The notes: generated from the letters alone by a model not told the origin. A stretch of 48,508 nucleotides of DNA from Psilocybe azurescens (GCA_023853785.1 JAJIRX010000079.1:1-48508); one strand, 5' to 3'; positions 34,365-46,664 are shown, counted from the stretch's first letter. Translations and numbers: made by a program.

Positions 34365-34372
34365 TATTTATA
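34365..34372 (-). promoter_or_regulatory. TATA box of synthetase copy 2
   Basis: TATAAATA on the minus strand, about 140 nt upstream of the start at 34226. Confidence 0.45.
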
Positions 34373-35106
34373 GCGCAGATGCGTTGAACACGGTGTCTGG
34401 ATTCTGGAGATGCACGGGGGTGGTGCATTTCAAGTGAAAAGAAGAGCCTGTTTTGTTTCTAGAGCCATTGGCGAACAATGATTGTCAGACACGAGTGTCA
34501 AGACAGAGATAGCAAGCGGAGTCTACAAGAGTTGAGTCGGCGACTCGGAGAAACAGTAAACAGAAATCTCAGACTGAGCCGAACCGAGTAAGAGACAAGA
34601 CAGGGATCAAAACGATGACCGCCACCAACAAGGGTGGATATGAAGTGTCCCTGTTGAAGAAGATTTGACTGTGGCAGCAAAGCCGGGGGCCGGGGTCGCA
34701 GTGGGTGAGCCGTGCGCACGGGCCTAAAATTGACTGTAAGCAAGGTTTAGTTCACACGCGTGGCAACAGCGGTCTTGCTGTTCTTCTACCTTGATATCCT
34801 CGTATTGACCAGTTTTGCATCGAGAACTTCACCAACGACCAGTCTTTTGCATATACGCTGTGTATTAGGCGTCTTTTGGACCCAGCAGAGCTGAACTTAA
34901 ACCCAGAGCGGACATTTGAGTCTGAGCTCGGAATCTTTGAGTCGGAGTGAGCATTTTTCCTACTCCCTCCAAACATTTTATTCCTTTTCTTTCAATTCTG
35001 ACTTCATCTCCTCCTCATTCTCTCTCTCCGACAATGTCAGTACTCGACAACGCCGCCCACACCGCCCTCCATCGAACACAGCAATTTTTACTCGTCGTCA
35101 ACAACG
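34373..35106. other. Divergent intergenic region
   Basis: Upstream of the Zn2Cys6 factor (+). Pyrimidine-rich from about 34960 to 35030, consistent with a 5' leader. An ATG at 35034 opens an 82-codon frame out of phase with the main product. Confidence 0.4.
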
Positions 35107-36518
35107 ATGACAGAGCCACCAAAGGCAGCTCCTGCGACTCAGGAGCACCCTTATCCTCCTCCAACTATTGTTCCTTACCCACACCAGCCATATAACGGTC
35201 CCTATCCACCACCAGGGCCGCCGGGGGCATACATGCCTCCCTTTTTCGCATACCCGCCTCCCCGCCAGACGGCAGTCATCCTGAGGGGCGCCCAATGGAG
35301 GCCCACCTGGTCCATACATGATTGGATTGCCCCCAGGCGTCGTGTACGCCTACCCTCCTCATCCCCAGGCTCAAGGTGTGTTGATTCTGCTATCTTCGTC
35401 CTATCCCCGCTCATTTCTCACGTAGCCTTTGGTGCTCCTCCAGCTAGTTCGGCTTCTCCGCCTGCTCTGCGTGCAAAGCGTAAACAAGTCAAGATGGCTG
35501 TAAATATGATCCACGTATCTCGATGGCGTGACCTCACTGACAGATCCTAATCAACAGTGCACTAATTGTGCCGGGGCGTGCAAGCGCTGCGACGAAAGTC
35601 GTCCTTGTGAACGATGCGTCAAGTACGGAATCTCAGACTCGTGTGTTGACGGGCAGAGGAAGGAAAGGAAGAAAGGCATTAAACGTGGACCGTACAAACG
35701 TAAGACGAAGGGCGAGTCAGACGGCGCCAGCTTCAATGGTGTGTGCTTTCTGCTGCTTCGAAATATTCACTAAATATTGAACTAGGTGACTGGCCTGCTG
35801 GTTCGCAACCACCTTCAGCGTCCACTGCCGCTGCCGCTATTCATGCTGTGGCCCAATATGCACCGGAAGGATATTACCCCGTCTATTATCCTCCACCTGG
35901 ATTTATGCCTCACCCTCACGAGGGCCAACCTGGTCCAGATGGCTCCCCACCTCACCCTATGCCGTATTACATTCATCCGGGTTCCTACCCTCCGTTCCCA
36001 CATTATCCTCCTATGTACCCCCGGGAGCTCCGCCGCCCTCCACAGCTCCACCACCAGCTCAGGCGCAGCCCCCGGTCGCGCTAGGTGGGCCAACGGAGCC
36101 TACGCCTCCGCAGACCGTCAATCCTTCCGACACCGCGCGCAAGGCCGATGATGCGCCACCCGCTGTCGAGCGCAACGGATTAGAGACCAATGGCACTTCT
36201 AGGAAGCGCCCTAGGGCCTCGAAAGGCAGCGAGCCCAAACCGAAGAAGTCCAAGTCCGGGATCAGCGGCAATAGCAACGGCACCGAAGTTCCTCCTCCGG
36301 TCATTGCTGCTGCTGCCGTGGCCGCACCTACTGCAGCTTCTATCAGCGACAACGACAACGACAAGGATAACGAGTCCAGCGACGCCCATGCCACCTCTGT
36401 TATTATCCCTCCTCCTGCAGCAATAGCTGCTGCTGCTGCTTCTCCTGCTGCTGAACACCTTCTCAGCAGTGGCGATAGCAGCGATAGTAGCAGTGACGAC
36501 AATGACAAATCCGCTTGA
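35107..36518 (+). CDS. Zn2Cys6-type transcription factor with proline-rich flanks
   Basis: Nuclear DNA-binding regulator, about 419 aa. Exons: 35107-35375, 35426-35499, 35558-35738, 35786-36518. Residues 1-110 are Pro/Tyr/Gly-rich. The zinc cluster is at about 116-144 with spacing C-x2-C-x6-C-x5-C-x2-C-x8-C (CTNCAGACKRCDESRPCERC then C144), plus an extra Cys at 123. The basic residues lie after the cluster (RKERKKGIKRGPYKRK). Downstream comes another Pro/Tyr-rich segment, then an NLS-like RKRPR/KPKKSK, an Ala-rich stretch and an acidic Ser/Asp tail that could be an activation domain. Three one-base gaps: 35260-35263, 35285-35288, 36018-36022. Targets are unknown. Confidence 0.88.
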
Positions 36519-37746
36519 GCCTGCGATTTTCCAATTTGCTTGTCCTCACGGTGTGTCCTATGCCTATATGAGTTAATATAAGAAGGGTAATTCTCATATC
36601 ATATTTTTTACTTTAATAGCTTGTCTCTGTCCATTTGTTCATCCATTGTCGTCGTCGTCGTCTTTCAATCATGCTTTTTGTTTTCATCATCCTTATTCTC
36701 GTCATTGTCAGGTTGAACGGGAAGCATTTTGGAAAACTCCCTCGTTTTCTCAGTCAATCAACACACATGATAGGCACGACTTCCATCCTTTTCCTCCAAG
36801 TCCCAACAACAAATGGATTTTGCCACCAGTTCTTCTCACATCCATTGATATATTGTAACGTTTTCTTCGAACATTCTTTGACTTTTTCCGCGCGCCTTGT
36901 TGATTTGCTCCTATTTCTTTTCAAGTCCTTTACTACACAAACCTTCTTCGAAAAGGGGTGTCCGCTGGCTTTTTGACCTTCAACTGGGCCCGATACTATT
37001 GCGTAAAAGTTGGTATTTGGACCTACTTGTCGGCATGTCAAATGACCTTCGGAAATATTTTGCTCTTACTCATTTATGTTGTTATATTTGGTAGTGCGGT
37101 TTTTTTCTGAGTGTTTCTCTTTTTCGATTTTGGTGGTTGGGATTTCTTTTCTTTTGTTCTTTCTTTTTGTGATCGCGTTTTGATTGCGCTTTAGTGCTTT
37201 TTTTATTTAAGTATTGTCCTTCCCTCCCTCTATATCCTTTGACTTCAATCGTGGCTTGAAGATGTGTGGGTTTACTTTTTGGTTTCTATGCCTGAAGAGC
37301 ATCTCCCCATTTTCGAGCCATAATTGACTTCAAAACATAGTATACAACCCTTCTCTTTCTTATCTATTGTCTGATAGTCCGTGTCGTGCGCCTCTTCATT
37401 TTCTACTTCTTTTCCTTCTCTCCTTTCGATCTTCGTTATTTTGCCTCTTCATCCGCCTGGCTGTGAATTCCAGGAATATTTAGTATGTAGAAATACATTG
37501 TACAGTACGAAATTCGTTGACTGCTCTCGAGTGCACCTTGATGTTGTAGTTTTGTCTTTTTATTTATTCTTTAGTTTTTGAGTTCGGGACTGTTCAAAAC
37601 ATCTTACGTTGCTTCAGGGAAAATCAACAATGTGGTGGCAAAGCAGAGATGGACAGTCTTTGCATTCGAGCCACATATGCCTGAGCCACGCTGCCCATAA
37701 TACTACAGCTCGCACATAAATAAATAAATATAAAAATACAACAATT
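36519..37746. other. Convergent intergenic region, T-rich
   Basis: About 1.2 kb between convergent genes. The + strand is T-rich (36600-37600). Frames of 66-113 codons (36635-36976 and others) are made of Phe/Leu/Ser-rich low-complexity sequence and are not supported as genes. Probably long 3' UTR. Confidence 0.45.
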
Positions 37747-39331
37747 TTAGATGCTTCCAACTTCTGCTCTACTATTACTAGGTATGTGCTCCGAAACCTC
37801 GACTGGATCTGCTGGTGGTACGGTATTAGAGATTGTTTCTAGGTGCACCGCACTCGGGCAGAATTCTCTGTGACCGTCTTGATTTTGAAGCTGGTGCTGT
37901 TCGCGCATTTGGAGGAGCGCGCGGCTTGCTAGTATTGAGTGCAAGCAGCGTGATAGTCTAGATCCTCGTAGCGTCCGTCAGGAGAGGTTTCAAATAGGTT
38001 GGTGTTAGAGTTTATAACGCGGAACTTACGATGTACCCATGACTCGGAAAGGGGTCTAGAATGGGACTATGTTTAGTAGGAGCCTATTACTACTATAATG
38101 TATTTGTTGTTGGCACGTACGGGAAATATCTTATAAGAAAGAACATTGAATAACGAACATACTAGAGGTTTATCCGTTTGTTATTAGGCTTGACCGGGCA
38201 GAGAAATGGCAAACTCACCGAAAAGACAGACATAGAAAAGAATGCCTATGAATCAAACAGCATTAGTTTCAACCGATATCGTGATATCTAAAGAAAATAC
38301 AACCATCGCGATATACGACATGCGACATTGGCATTCTGGAGGACATGCCTGACCGACCTGAACGAGAGAGAAAGAGATTTCAACTTGCTATACTAACTTG
38401 ACCTTAGAAATGATCATACAAAATTGTAGGGCAGGTTTTAAAACCAATACCATGCATACTATAGTGGAACAAATTGGAGGTTAAGCGCTGGGGCACATCA
38501 ATCGATAAAGCTTACAGAAATCCCAAGTACACAGGGCGGCCCACCACCAAATAATGCGTTTTGATGTTCTTATTGGGAAACACCCCTTATATCCTCGATA
38601 AAGGGGTTTTGGCGAGTCTAAAGCAGAAATGGAAGGGCGGTGGGTTGGCTACAATGTCAATAAACTATCGGAAAATGAGGAACTTTGTCTGGACGCACAT
38701 TTAGTTTCGATAAAGAATAAGCAAAGCGATACGATACCTGGGGTCCATAGCACAACGGCCATCGAACACAGAAAGATCAAAAGGCCTCTATTGCGGTTCC
38801 ATATAGCCCATACACGCGCGGTGAGGATCACTGCCATAACGTTGCCCCCATAATAAGTATAGGATCGAATTTTTATCGACATCACTCACTTTCTGATGTT
38901 AGAGTCCCCAGAGCCATTGTAACTTTTGTGGAGGGTCAGCTATGTAATTGCCTCTAGTCTGTCAAACTCACCGGCAACAATTACCTTTACTCGGTTACAC
39001 TTGGTATCTGTCATGTTACTGCCCGTTTGTCCTGGGGTAATTCAGTCCTGCATATCTTCAAGTGATATATTGCTCATGAGACTCACGGTAGATCGCCATA
39101 ATGCAGGCATCAATAACAACAGCATATCGTTGAAAAAGGTAGATGGCTTTGATGGCGTTCCACTTCTTCAGCCAAACGAGATTAACCTCCATATCCAACG
39201 TGATGGCCCAGTCGTATGAATACATAGCGGTGGCGGCGTCTATGCGCCAGATGGGAAACGTAAGTGAATCTTCAGCTCTCACTAAGACACCAGTCGACGG
39301 TGCTCACAGTTTGAGTACTAGCGAGATTCAT
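37747..39331 (-). CDS. DUF6533-containing multipass membrane protein
   Basis: Several exons on the minus strand; exact boundaries are uncertain. The N-terminal DUF6533 signature is clear at 39240-39070: AATAMYSYDWAITLDMEVNL, then WLKKWNAIKAIYLFQRYAVV. A short exon with NMTDTKCNRV (about 39030) and a transmembrane exon with MAVILTARVWAIWNRNRGLL and FLCSMAVVLWTPG (about 38840-38740) follow. Near 38250-38220 is FYVCLF. The last exon (to 37747) has SILASRALLQMREQ, the usual DUF6533 C-terminal motif, and an acidic tail. Agaricomycetes carry many such seven-helix-like proteins of unknown function. At least one exon junction (near 39030) does not join in frame as read, so a sequence error or an unrecognised exon is likely. 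Confidence 0.65.
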
Positions 39332-40480
39332 TCCGGTGGTTAGACATGCTATACAATGCTTAAATGGACAGCGTATTACCCACCGGGATCGCGCTCATTC
39401 CACGCACCATTTGGAGCGCCCAAGGAGTCATGGCAAACCCATTCCCCGACATCTTGCGAACGATGGAACACTATGAGCAGGCTAAGAGGAAAGATGGTTT
39501 TGGCCTATTAGCGGCGAAATTCCACATGGAGTTCCAGCAAAGAGTTCAAACACTATTTAAATATTGAAATGGAAGGTGATGTAAGTACCTGAGACGTATT
39601 GATACGCTTCGACCCAAAACCAATAGGCAAAGGCCGAAAATCTCATCAATTATGTCATGGTCCCGGGTCCCTTGTGGCGGATTCTTTGAATCAAGGACTC
39701 AGAACTGTTGAGAAAAGCACTCAAGAGCAATTCAAAGGTCTCCAACGCTTGCATTTACCCCAGAGGATGGCAGTCGCAACGCGTTTTGTTACGTGCTTAC
39801 CAGAGGGCTGGATACGAAGCCGTGAGGTTCGTCATCATGAGACTATCAATAATTTAATTAAAACAACGTAACTATTGCTGTAATCAAGCCGGTGTCTTTG
39901 TTGGTGACCCCGCTACACAACCAATAACGTAATATACCTGCAACAAAACTCAGAGGTATCGCAGGGTATCGCAGAATCTCGCAAATGCATATCGTCAATG
40001 GATACCGTAGATTATGATGGAACTGCTGTCTAATTTAATATTACTCGTTTGCTCACGCGACTAAAGAAGCGCCCATCGGCCCCCGCTGGTGGGAAACTGG
40101 AAGTCTTGACGACTACTTGCTCATTACAGGTCTGAAAAAATGAAGACAAATAACCCCCAGTCTCTAGACTGGGTCCATTCTACCGCTCACTAGCTTCCTT
40201 TTGATACTCGAAGGTCATTGGGGCGCCTTGTGAATGCCGACAAGAAGCCGAGTGTGCCAAAATCGGCGCTGACCGAGGTTGGAAACTAATTCCTTTTCGG
40301 GAATGGAACGGTAATCCATTATAACCACGACCACGACACGACCAGGACTCTCCTCTCTTCACCTGCATAACGGACTCATATATATATCATATAGCGTAGA
40401 AATCGCTGACGACACTCTGAATCACACTTCCAACTTAAATACCAAATCGCATCTCAGGGCTCCGATCACAGAAACGAACG
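39332..40480. other. Divergent intergenic region
   Basis: Between the DUF6533 gene (-) and the RRM gene (+). It contains a small imperfect direct repeat of GGTATCGCAG units (about 39954-39978) and a TATATATATCATATA tract near 40379-40393 that may be the core promoter of the RRM gene. A 90-codon frame (39599-39871) is unsupported. Confidence 0.4.
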
Positions 40481-41578
40481 ATGGAAGAAGGCACTAAATC
40501 GAAGAAAACGGTGTTCGTGGGTGGGATAAGCGATGATACTGATGAAACAGCGCTATACGAAAGCTTTTCAACGTTTGGTGCGTTTCTTTGTTCTCTTGGT
40601 TGCTCAAAGACAACTTGCTCATTTTGCTTTCCGCCCCCTGTTCTATGTTCTCGTTTTCGGTGTTTCTTTTGCTCTTTTCGCTGGTTTCATCCCTTTTTCT
40701 GGTTTGGTGTTCCGCTTCGTCCATCTCATTGGCAAATTGAAATGTCGTATCGCCCACGCGCGTCGCATACATTCCGTCGATCCTCTACGGTGACGGTGCA
40801 GGCGATATCCTGGAGGTCCAAATCCCACCACCTGCTAACCAACATCAAAACCCCAGTCCAAGCGGTACGTAGAGCCTTCTCTGCTCATTTTCCTCATTAT
40901 TGCTGATATGACATCGTTACACCGTCATATTCATCCTGGCATCATAAAAACGCGCATACATGCATTCTCGTCGTCCCTCTTCTATTCAACCCATAAACCG
41001 CGCATATATCCATCTACCGCCCATTCCATCTCTATCTCACCATTAACACCTCCAATACCATCTTCACGTCTCGACGATTCTATTCCATTCCAAAACCAGC
41101 CCCAAAACATCGAGGGTTCGCATTTGTCACCTATACATCCTCCGCCGACGCTCAAGACGCGATCGACAACATGGACATGAACGAGCTCAAAGGCCGCGTG
41201 CTGAAAGTGAACCTCGCGCGCCCTATGAAAACAGCCGCTGCGAATCTGAGTGGGAACAGAGCTAGTATGTCCTTGTCTTTTCGTCTTTTCGTCGTTTTCG
41301 GTTGTGTTCTGCTTTATGATGCGACATTGATGCTGATAATCTCCCCCTCTTCTTTCTCTCTTTCTCTCTCTTTCTTAGTTTGGGAATCCGAAGAATGGTT
41401 GAAGGAGCATGTCAAGCCTCTAGCGCAATCTGGAGGTTCGTATTATGGAGTTTTTGTTGCTTTAACTTGTATGGCTTAATCGTCATCCTTTCTAGGTGTT
41501 CAAGGTCGTCATGCACAGCCAATAGCAGAAGAAGAGGAAGATGCCAAAAGCGATGGTAATAATGCTATGGAAGAATGA
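40481..41578 (+). CDS. PPIE-type RRM RNA-binding protein
   Basis: Small nuclear RNA-binding protein, 154 aa. Five exons (40481-40577, 40802-40864, 41100-41264, 41379-41435, 41496-41578), all phase-1 introns, no frame correction needed. The RRM fills residues ~8-90: RNP2 is TVFVGGI, RNP1 is HRGFAFVTY. DILEVQIPPP and NMDMNELKGRVLKVNLA match the RRM of the cyclophilin PPIE/Cyp33, but the isomerase domain is absent; WESEEWLKEH follows, then an acidic tail. In fungi the RRM-only protein is a separate gene. Likely spliceosome-associated by family; the two long introns (224 and 235 nt) are unusual for this window. Confidence 0.9.
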
Positions 41579-42254
41579 AAGAGTGAGCGGAAAGGACGCA
41601 ACAAAAAACGTCTGCAGTCACAGGCGTGATATGGCACAAAGGCTGGGATGTTGGAACTTATGGGCATTAAACATCCCATTTTTCGCGAATTGATGCCTAC
41701 AGGCCAACAAGAAAATTGTACATGGTGACCAGCTCTAAGCTGTCAGCTATTTCTATTTTATGGAAGTATATATATGGTACTGGGAGAGGTGTCGGCATGT
41801 GTATTGTATGATACAAGTATAGAGGATGTAGTGGTGGTAACAATCCTAAGGATCTTGAGAACGTGATTGTATGTAATGTACGATTAGCAGGCATTGGTTG
41901 GAGTGCCGCATGGGAAGAACACAAATGAGATTAGATTTGCCATGTTGCAAGCCCCTCGTTTTGTTTCGATGGTCCAAAAGCCATTGAGAGCGGAGCCTGG
42001 AGGCGAACACATGCCTGATTCGACATATGCTTGTTCAACACGAAGCAAGGCGCAGTGTCATTGATGAGAGGCGAAGGGCAAAAGAAGGGGAGCATCCTCA
42101 TGTATTCCAGATATCGTCTGCGGTGCGGGGTTTGCATTCGGAAGGTATACCCTTTCGACAATATCGTAAGTGGTGACATTGTTGCGTAAGTTGAGCGATC
42201 TACATGTCTCGGGAATTGGCAGTGTTGGGGTCGTAGAGGTCCTGACTGAGAAAA
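41579..42254. other. Convergent intergenic region
   Basis: Holds the 3' ends of the RRM gene and of TAF13. Two minus-strand frames of about 80 codons (41697-41924, 41931-42179) lack motifs. Nothing else seen. Confidence 0.45.
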
Positions 42255-43183
42255 CTAGATGGCTTTTGGATTCTGAATGTCGTCAAACTGGGCTCTGGCT
42301 CGTTTGATGTCCTCTTGCATGAAGAGAAGCTCCTCCATTCTTGCAAGCTTTTTGGCGTCGGCTGGACGGGATAAAGCCCGTCGGAGGTCGTCAATGGAGA
42401 GACGAGCTTTCTTGGAAGGGCCGTTGGCTTGCTGGCACTAAAGTGGAAGATGAGCAGGAGTAAGAACGCGGTGATAGTTGGATAAAAGAGAAAGACGTAC
42501 AATGTCTGTGATGTATTCGATGAGGATCTCCTCCATGACGTTCACGGTGTCCATAGCGGGATTTCGGTCATCTCCAAAGCCATACATCAAATTTTTAACT
42601 GAAGTAATATCCATGAATGATTAGTTGAAGAGAGAGCCTGAGCCCGCGCATACGTACGTTCTTTCGTGAAGAGTCCCTTCAAGTTGGATTGTCTCCTTCC
42701 GCCTCTTCCACCGGTGCTAAATGTCGATGTAGTCTCTCTAGCGTAGCTGGGCGTGTACGCCGTAAACGTCGCCGTGCGCTGCGGTATAGGCGTAGGCGCT
42801 GAGTAAGGCACATGCGTCGTAACAGGTGTCGGAGCCGGCCTCGCGATTGGCTGCTGTTGCTGCTGTTGCTGGTGCTGCTGTTGCTGCTGGTGCTGCTGGT
42901 GCTGCTGGTGCAGTAATTGCTGCTGGTGCTGCTGGTGCTGGACTGCTGCAACTGCCGCTGCGGCCGCCGCCTGTGGATGGTGCTGTGGCACGTAGCTGTA
43001 TGGATATGACCAGCCGTAACTGGTGACCCCGGCCTGGTATGCGCCAGGTGGGTATGTGTACGCGCCTGGGGTGGTTGGGTGGCCATATGCTGAGGGGTGG
43101 TATGCGCCGTACGGGTAGGCTGTGGGCGTCTGGGGTACCGTCCCTGGCGGCGGCGGTGTCGGTGAGTAGCCTGGATAAGACAT
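42255..43183 (-). CDS. TAF13: TFIID subunit TAF13 with Gln-rich N-terminal extension
   Basis: General transcription factor subunit; its histone fold pairs with TAF11 in TFIID. Exons: 43183-42658, 42598-42501, 42437-42255; 268 aa, no correction needed. Residues ~1-170 are an unstructured extension: Pro/Tyr/Ala-rich, then an Ala run and a long Gln/His tract (encoded 42850-42960). The histone fold begins at about 172 with FTKELKNLMYGFGDD, continues with NVMEEILIEYITDI, and ends with KARLSIDDLRRALSRPADAK and KLARMEELLFMQEDIKRARAQF. These match TAF13 closely. Yeast and animal TAF13 are mostly just the histone fold with shorter extensions, so the Gln-rich arm is notable. Confidence 0.93.
42850..42960. 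repeat. CAG/CTG-rich trinucleotide tract (poly-Gln/His coding)
   Basis: Imperfect (CTGCTG/TTGCTG/GTG) repeat on +, encoding alternating Gln and His-Gln blocks in TAF13. Interrupted units suggest it is old and relatively stable. Confidence 0.85.
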
Positions 43184-43613
43184 TGGTAAAGAGGTGGAGA
43201 CCAGTAACGATCATTATTCGTGTTAGATTTGTGTAGCGTGGGAAATAATCAATAAAGTAGTGCGCCGTGCGGTTGTCCTACTCACATGCATACTTGACAT
43301 AAAAATGTCACTGCCTTCATACTATTAAACTCGTGCCCGGCATGAGGCAACAACACCTGGTCAATGATAGCTGGAGATTGGTATAAAAAGTTGCCTGAAC
43401 AAAAGAAAGCTACTTTCCACGATTACCGATCTACTCGTTTTCCGACTCGTCGGATTGGAAGCGGTAAAGGCCAGCTATTAAAGGCTCGTCGTAGGATGGC
43501 TAAACGCATATGCTGACCCATTTCTACAGTCACCCATCTTCACGAACTTCCATTTGGATATTTCATCCTTCGCCTGCCAGGCATTCATCAAGTCCTCTCC
43601 CGAGTATTCTAGG
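43184..43613. other. Divergent promoter region
   Basis: Shared upstream region of TAF13 (-) and the accessory gene (+). No other feature supported. Confidence 0.4.
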
Positions 43614-46103
43614 ATGGGAAATAATACATCATCAGTCAAAACCACCAATGACGCTGGATGTTTCTCGGGTCTTTTTGACCGAGACTCACGACTAGCGCCC
43701 AATCTATCGATGCCAGCCGAGGCAGCTCAACAATTATCTGTGGAGAGAAGACGAAAGAGAAACGTAACAGCACCTATTCAATTGCGCAATAGGTACGAAT
43801 TTTAGTCGAGTTCAGTCCAGTCCAGAAAGCCTAACTCCTTGTTGTCTTAAGAGCTGCGGCTGCCATGTTTGAATCGGCGCAAAATACACAAATTCATGGT
43901 GGCAATTTTACCGCGCAACATGGACCCCATGCAACTCTCACTGTGAATATAAACAGTAAGAAGGCCTGTACCCACGCTACCATTTTGCTAATACACTGTG
44001 AAAAGATGGACCTTCCGGGAATACGAGTGTAAGGTACCAAGCGGGTGATCAGGACCAACGCATAAATCCACCAGTAAATCGCCCATTGCCCGATATTGTG
44101 AGTCGCATTATAAAAATTTTGCGTGTAACCAGTCTAATTCTATTTTTGTATGCAATAACAAATGATTAGCCGCCTGAGGAGAATTCGAGAAACGATCATC
44201 TTATTCGACCACCTACTACAGGAGATGAACATCGTCGGCTACTTGAAGCGGGTACCCAACCCTTTCAGAAGAGTAACGAGCTTTACGAGCAACATCTCCT
44301 TCAGAAGGGTCGAGGTCATCCTCTGTGGATACCACAGCCAAATATACGCCTCCCAACATCTTATCGGGTGAAGGGTGTGGGCATTGGTGATGTTGGTATT
44401 ATCACTCCCGATGGTTCTTTCGACTTTCTGTTTAATATATGTCTTCCTGCCACGGATCCCATCCACTCCGACGAGCTTCCCGAAGGATTTGTTCCCATAG
44501 ATCCACCGTTGAGTCAAAGGGACGTTCGGGAATTCAAAGAATTTACAAACGGAAGCTATTTAGCAAGCTCCTCTGTCAGTAAGGTTCAACACAGTCATAC
44601 CGAAAGCAGGTGAGATTTCCGTGCCTAACGACATTCCATCTTTATTGAGATGGCCCTATTGTAGAGTTCTGGCATTTGAATCGTCGGCCTCGGAAGGCGC
44701 TATTTTAACAATGCCCGAAGGCGCTTACAAAGAGGAGCTCAACAATATTTTTAAATTTCGCAACCATGTTGCGATCCATGCGGAGAGCTGGTATAAGTTT
44801 GTGAATGGTCCTTGTGGTCGCGAAGCTCAAAACGGCGACCTACGTGTAGTGGTTGGCTGCGACAAAACTACCTATTGGGGAATGGCGACTTTCTACAACC
44901 TCTTCCAGCAGACCAACTTCCGTTTGAACTATGTTGCCCGACACAGCGAGAATGGACAACACGTACCAGGAGACATGTACAGCTGGGAGCACAGTGGTAC
45001 AGCTGAAGTCAGAGTAGGGCCCGGACCAGAGGAGACCGACGAATTGACAAGTGAAACGACTCATTCCCCACTCCGGAATCAGTGTCTTTTCTTGCGAACG
45101 CTTACGGTCACACTTTCCGATGCTCTTTGGCAAGACCTTCATCGTAGCCTTGGGCTCGATGTCTCCTTGAACCCTCCTTTACCTCCAATCAATGACGTAT
45201 CCCTCGATTCTTCGCGAACCTCAGAGCAATCGCGCGTCCAGCCTCAGAGAACAAGTTCTTATTCGAGTAAGGGAGCACAAGGCTCACAACATAGCCAACA
45301 TCACCCCAGTTCCTTTGCCGTCCGAGACCCGGGGATGTTATTATACATCATTCACTCCCATCTCCTGTGAGTGATAGAAATGTTTATATCAGTGCATCTA
45401 CCAGCTTGATATTGATTAAGAGCATAGCCCACCGTCCATCCTGCTAAGCTAATCAACAAGTTTCTACTGAAAGCGGTATATGTTTTTCTTTATTCATCTA
45501 TGTCAATGATTTTTATACGCACTCCAGGTACCGGAGGCGAAGATTGCCATCACCAGCGACAGAGATTGGTATTTCATCTCGCCATTAAATGTCATTCTCT
45601 CGATTTTGTCTCATCAAGAGTATCCTACTTACTCGTCGTCTTCTAGGTCTCAATGCTATCCGACCGCAGTCGTCTTATACCAAGAATCTGCGAAACAAGC
45701 GACATCTATATATCTGACGGTTAGGCTTGTCCTTATCTTTCTTGGTTCACTAAATTGGTTATTTTCTCCAGGCGTGGTCTATCTTGAGCCTAAAGGATTT
45801 GATTTGCGCATTCTACATCCAGAAATGGTATCTCCAGTTCATGAATTGATAAATGGCACAATCTCGGTCGGGGAATACCTATTTAGCCGTTCGCCTACGC
45901 ATCGCTATCTCCTTCTCGAGCATCTTCAATCAAGACTTCTGGAGGACTTTATTGTCGATAATAAGCTAACACTTCGAGAGTATGTCAAATTACAGTCCTC
46001 ATCCACGGCCTCCTCAGTATTGTTGGCGCCTTGCAGAACCTTTTGGTCAGGACTTCTTCAGGGAGCCTCGAAATTACACCACGACCAGGATCTACACTAC
46101 TGA
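43614..46103 (+). CDS. Uncharacterised agaricomycete multidomain protein
   Basis: Nine exons inferred: 43614-43792, 43852-43955, 44006-44097, 44170-44609, 44665-45366, 45428-45475, 45528-45590, 45647-45719, 45772-46103; about 677 aa. It has a short N-terminal module, AMFESAQNTQIHGGNF, of the kind found at the start of many agaricomycete NACHT proteins. A large domain that I know only as an expanded agaricomycete family of unknown function follows: PLWIPQPN, GIGDVGIITPDGSFDFLFNI, ASEGAILTMPEGAY, ESWYKFVNGPCGREAQNGDL, LVVGCDK-type and NQCLFLRT blocks. HPAKLINKFLLKAVPEAKIA and DRDWYFISP come next. One base is missing at 45331-45334. The 3' end is uncertain: the frame stops at 46103 and may splice into the helical segment at 46149-46664, which is in the same frame. 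No enzymatic motif seen. Confidence 0.6.
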
Positions 46104-46148
46104 ACGACAAAACCCAGAAAGCCCATTTGGAAGGACATCCTCACAGGC

Positions 46149-46664
46149 TTGTGTCTCTCGATGAAGTTCATTCACTCTGTCAGGATGTCATTGTCAAAGG
46201 CCGGCAGCCTCCCGATTCAACCTATCCTGCCTGAAACAATACCGGTGCTGCGCGCCAGGTTGAGCATCTATTCAACGTCAACTGTAGTGAGATGCCAGGT
46301 TCCCTACCTGTTGAAGCTGGCACACGCTCTATTCAGTAGATACCTGCAAAATCAGCAACGAGATGACCTGGACGAAGCTATTTGCTATTACGAGGAAGCC
46401 TCCATGTCCATGACCCCCATTGCGTCATATCGTCATGTAGAGGCCCTCCTTGGCCTTTGCTCCTCCCTTTACCAGCGGCTACTTCTGACAGGAAGATTCG
46501 AGGATTTAGTCGATCTGGTGAAAGGTCTAGAAGCTCAAGCGGACATCGATTACGCAGAGCTTTTGCGGGGAGAATCTATGTCATCAAAAATGCCCAACGT
46601 CAAAGCTGTACAGTTTTTTCTACCTGCAAAGATCAATGGCTCACATATCGACTATAGCATCTAA
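46149..46664 (+). CDS. Helical-repeat (TPR-like) segment
   Basis: An open frame of 171 codons. Residues ~50-140 look like tetratricopeptide-type helices: YLLKLAHALFSRYLQNQQ, DDLDEAICYYEEAS, then HVEALLGLCSSLYQRLLLTG and FEDLVDLVKGLEAQ. This style of repeat occurs in agaricomycete CHAT and STAND proteins. It may be an exon of the preceding gene (same frame, separated by 45 nt) or the N-terminal part of the following NACHT-like gene. As an independent gene it would lack a sensible start. Confidence 0.4.
   Translation: MCLSMKFIHSVRMSLSKAGSLPIQPILPETIPVLRARLSIYSTSTVVRCQVPYLLKLAHALFSRYLQNQQRDDLDEAICYYEEASMSMTPIASYRHVEALLGLCSSLYQRLLLTGRFEDLVDLVKGLEAQADIDYAELLRGESMSSKMPNVKAVQFFLPAKINGSHIDYSI

Noticed and set aside
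5420..36518. Programmed ribosomal frameshifting as explanation of the broken genes
   Set aside because: Too many sites, in unrelated genes, without slippery heptamers or downstream structures; homopolymer sequencing deletions fit better.
36635..36976. 113-codon frame on +
   Set aside because: Phe/Leu/Ser-rich product of a T-rich 3' flank; no motif or start context.
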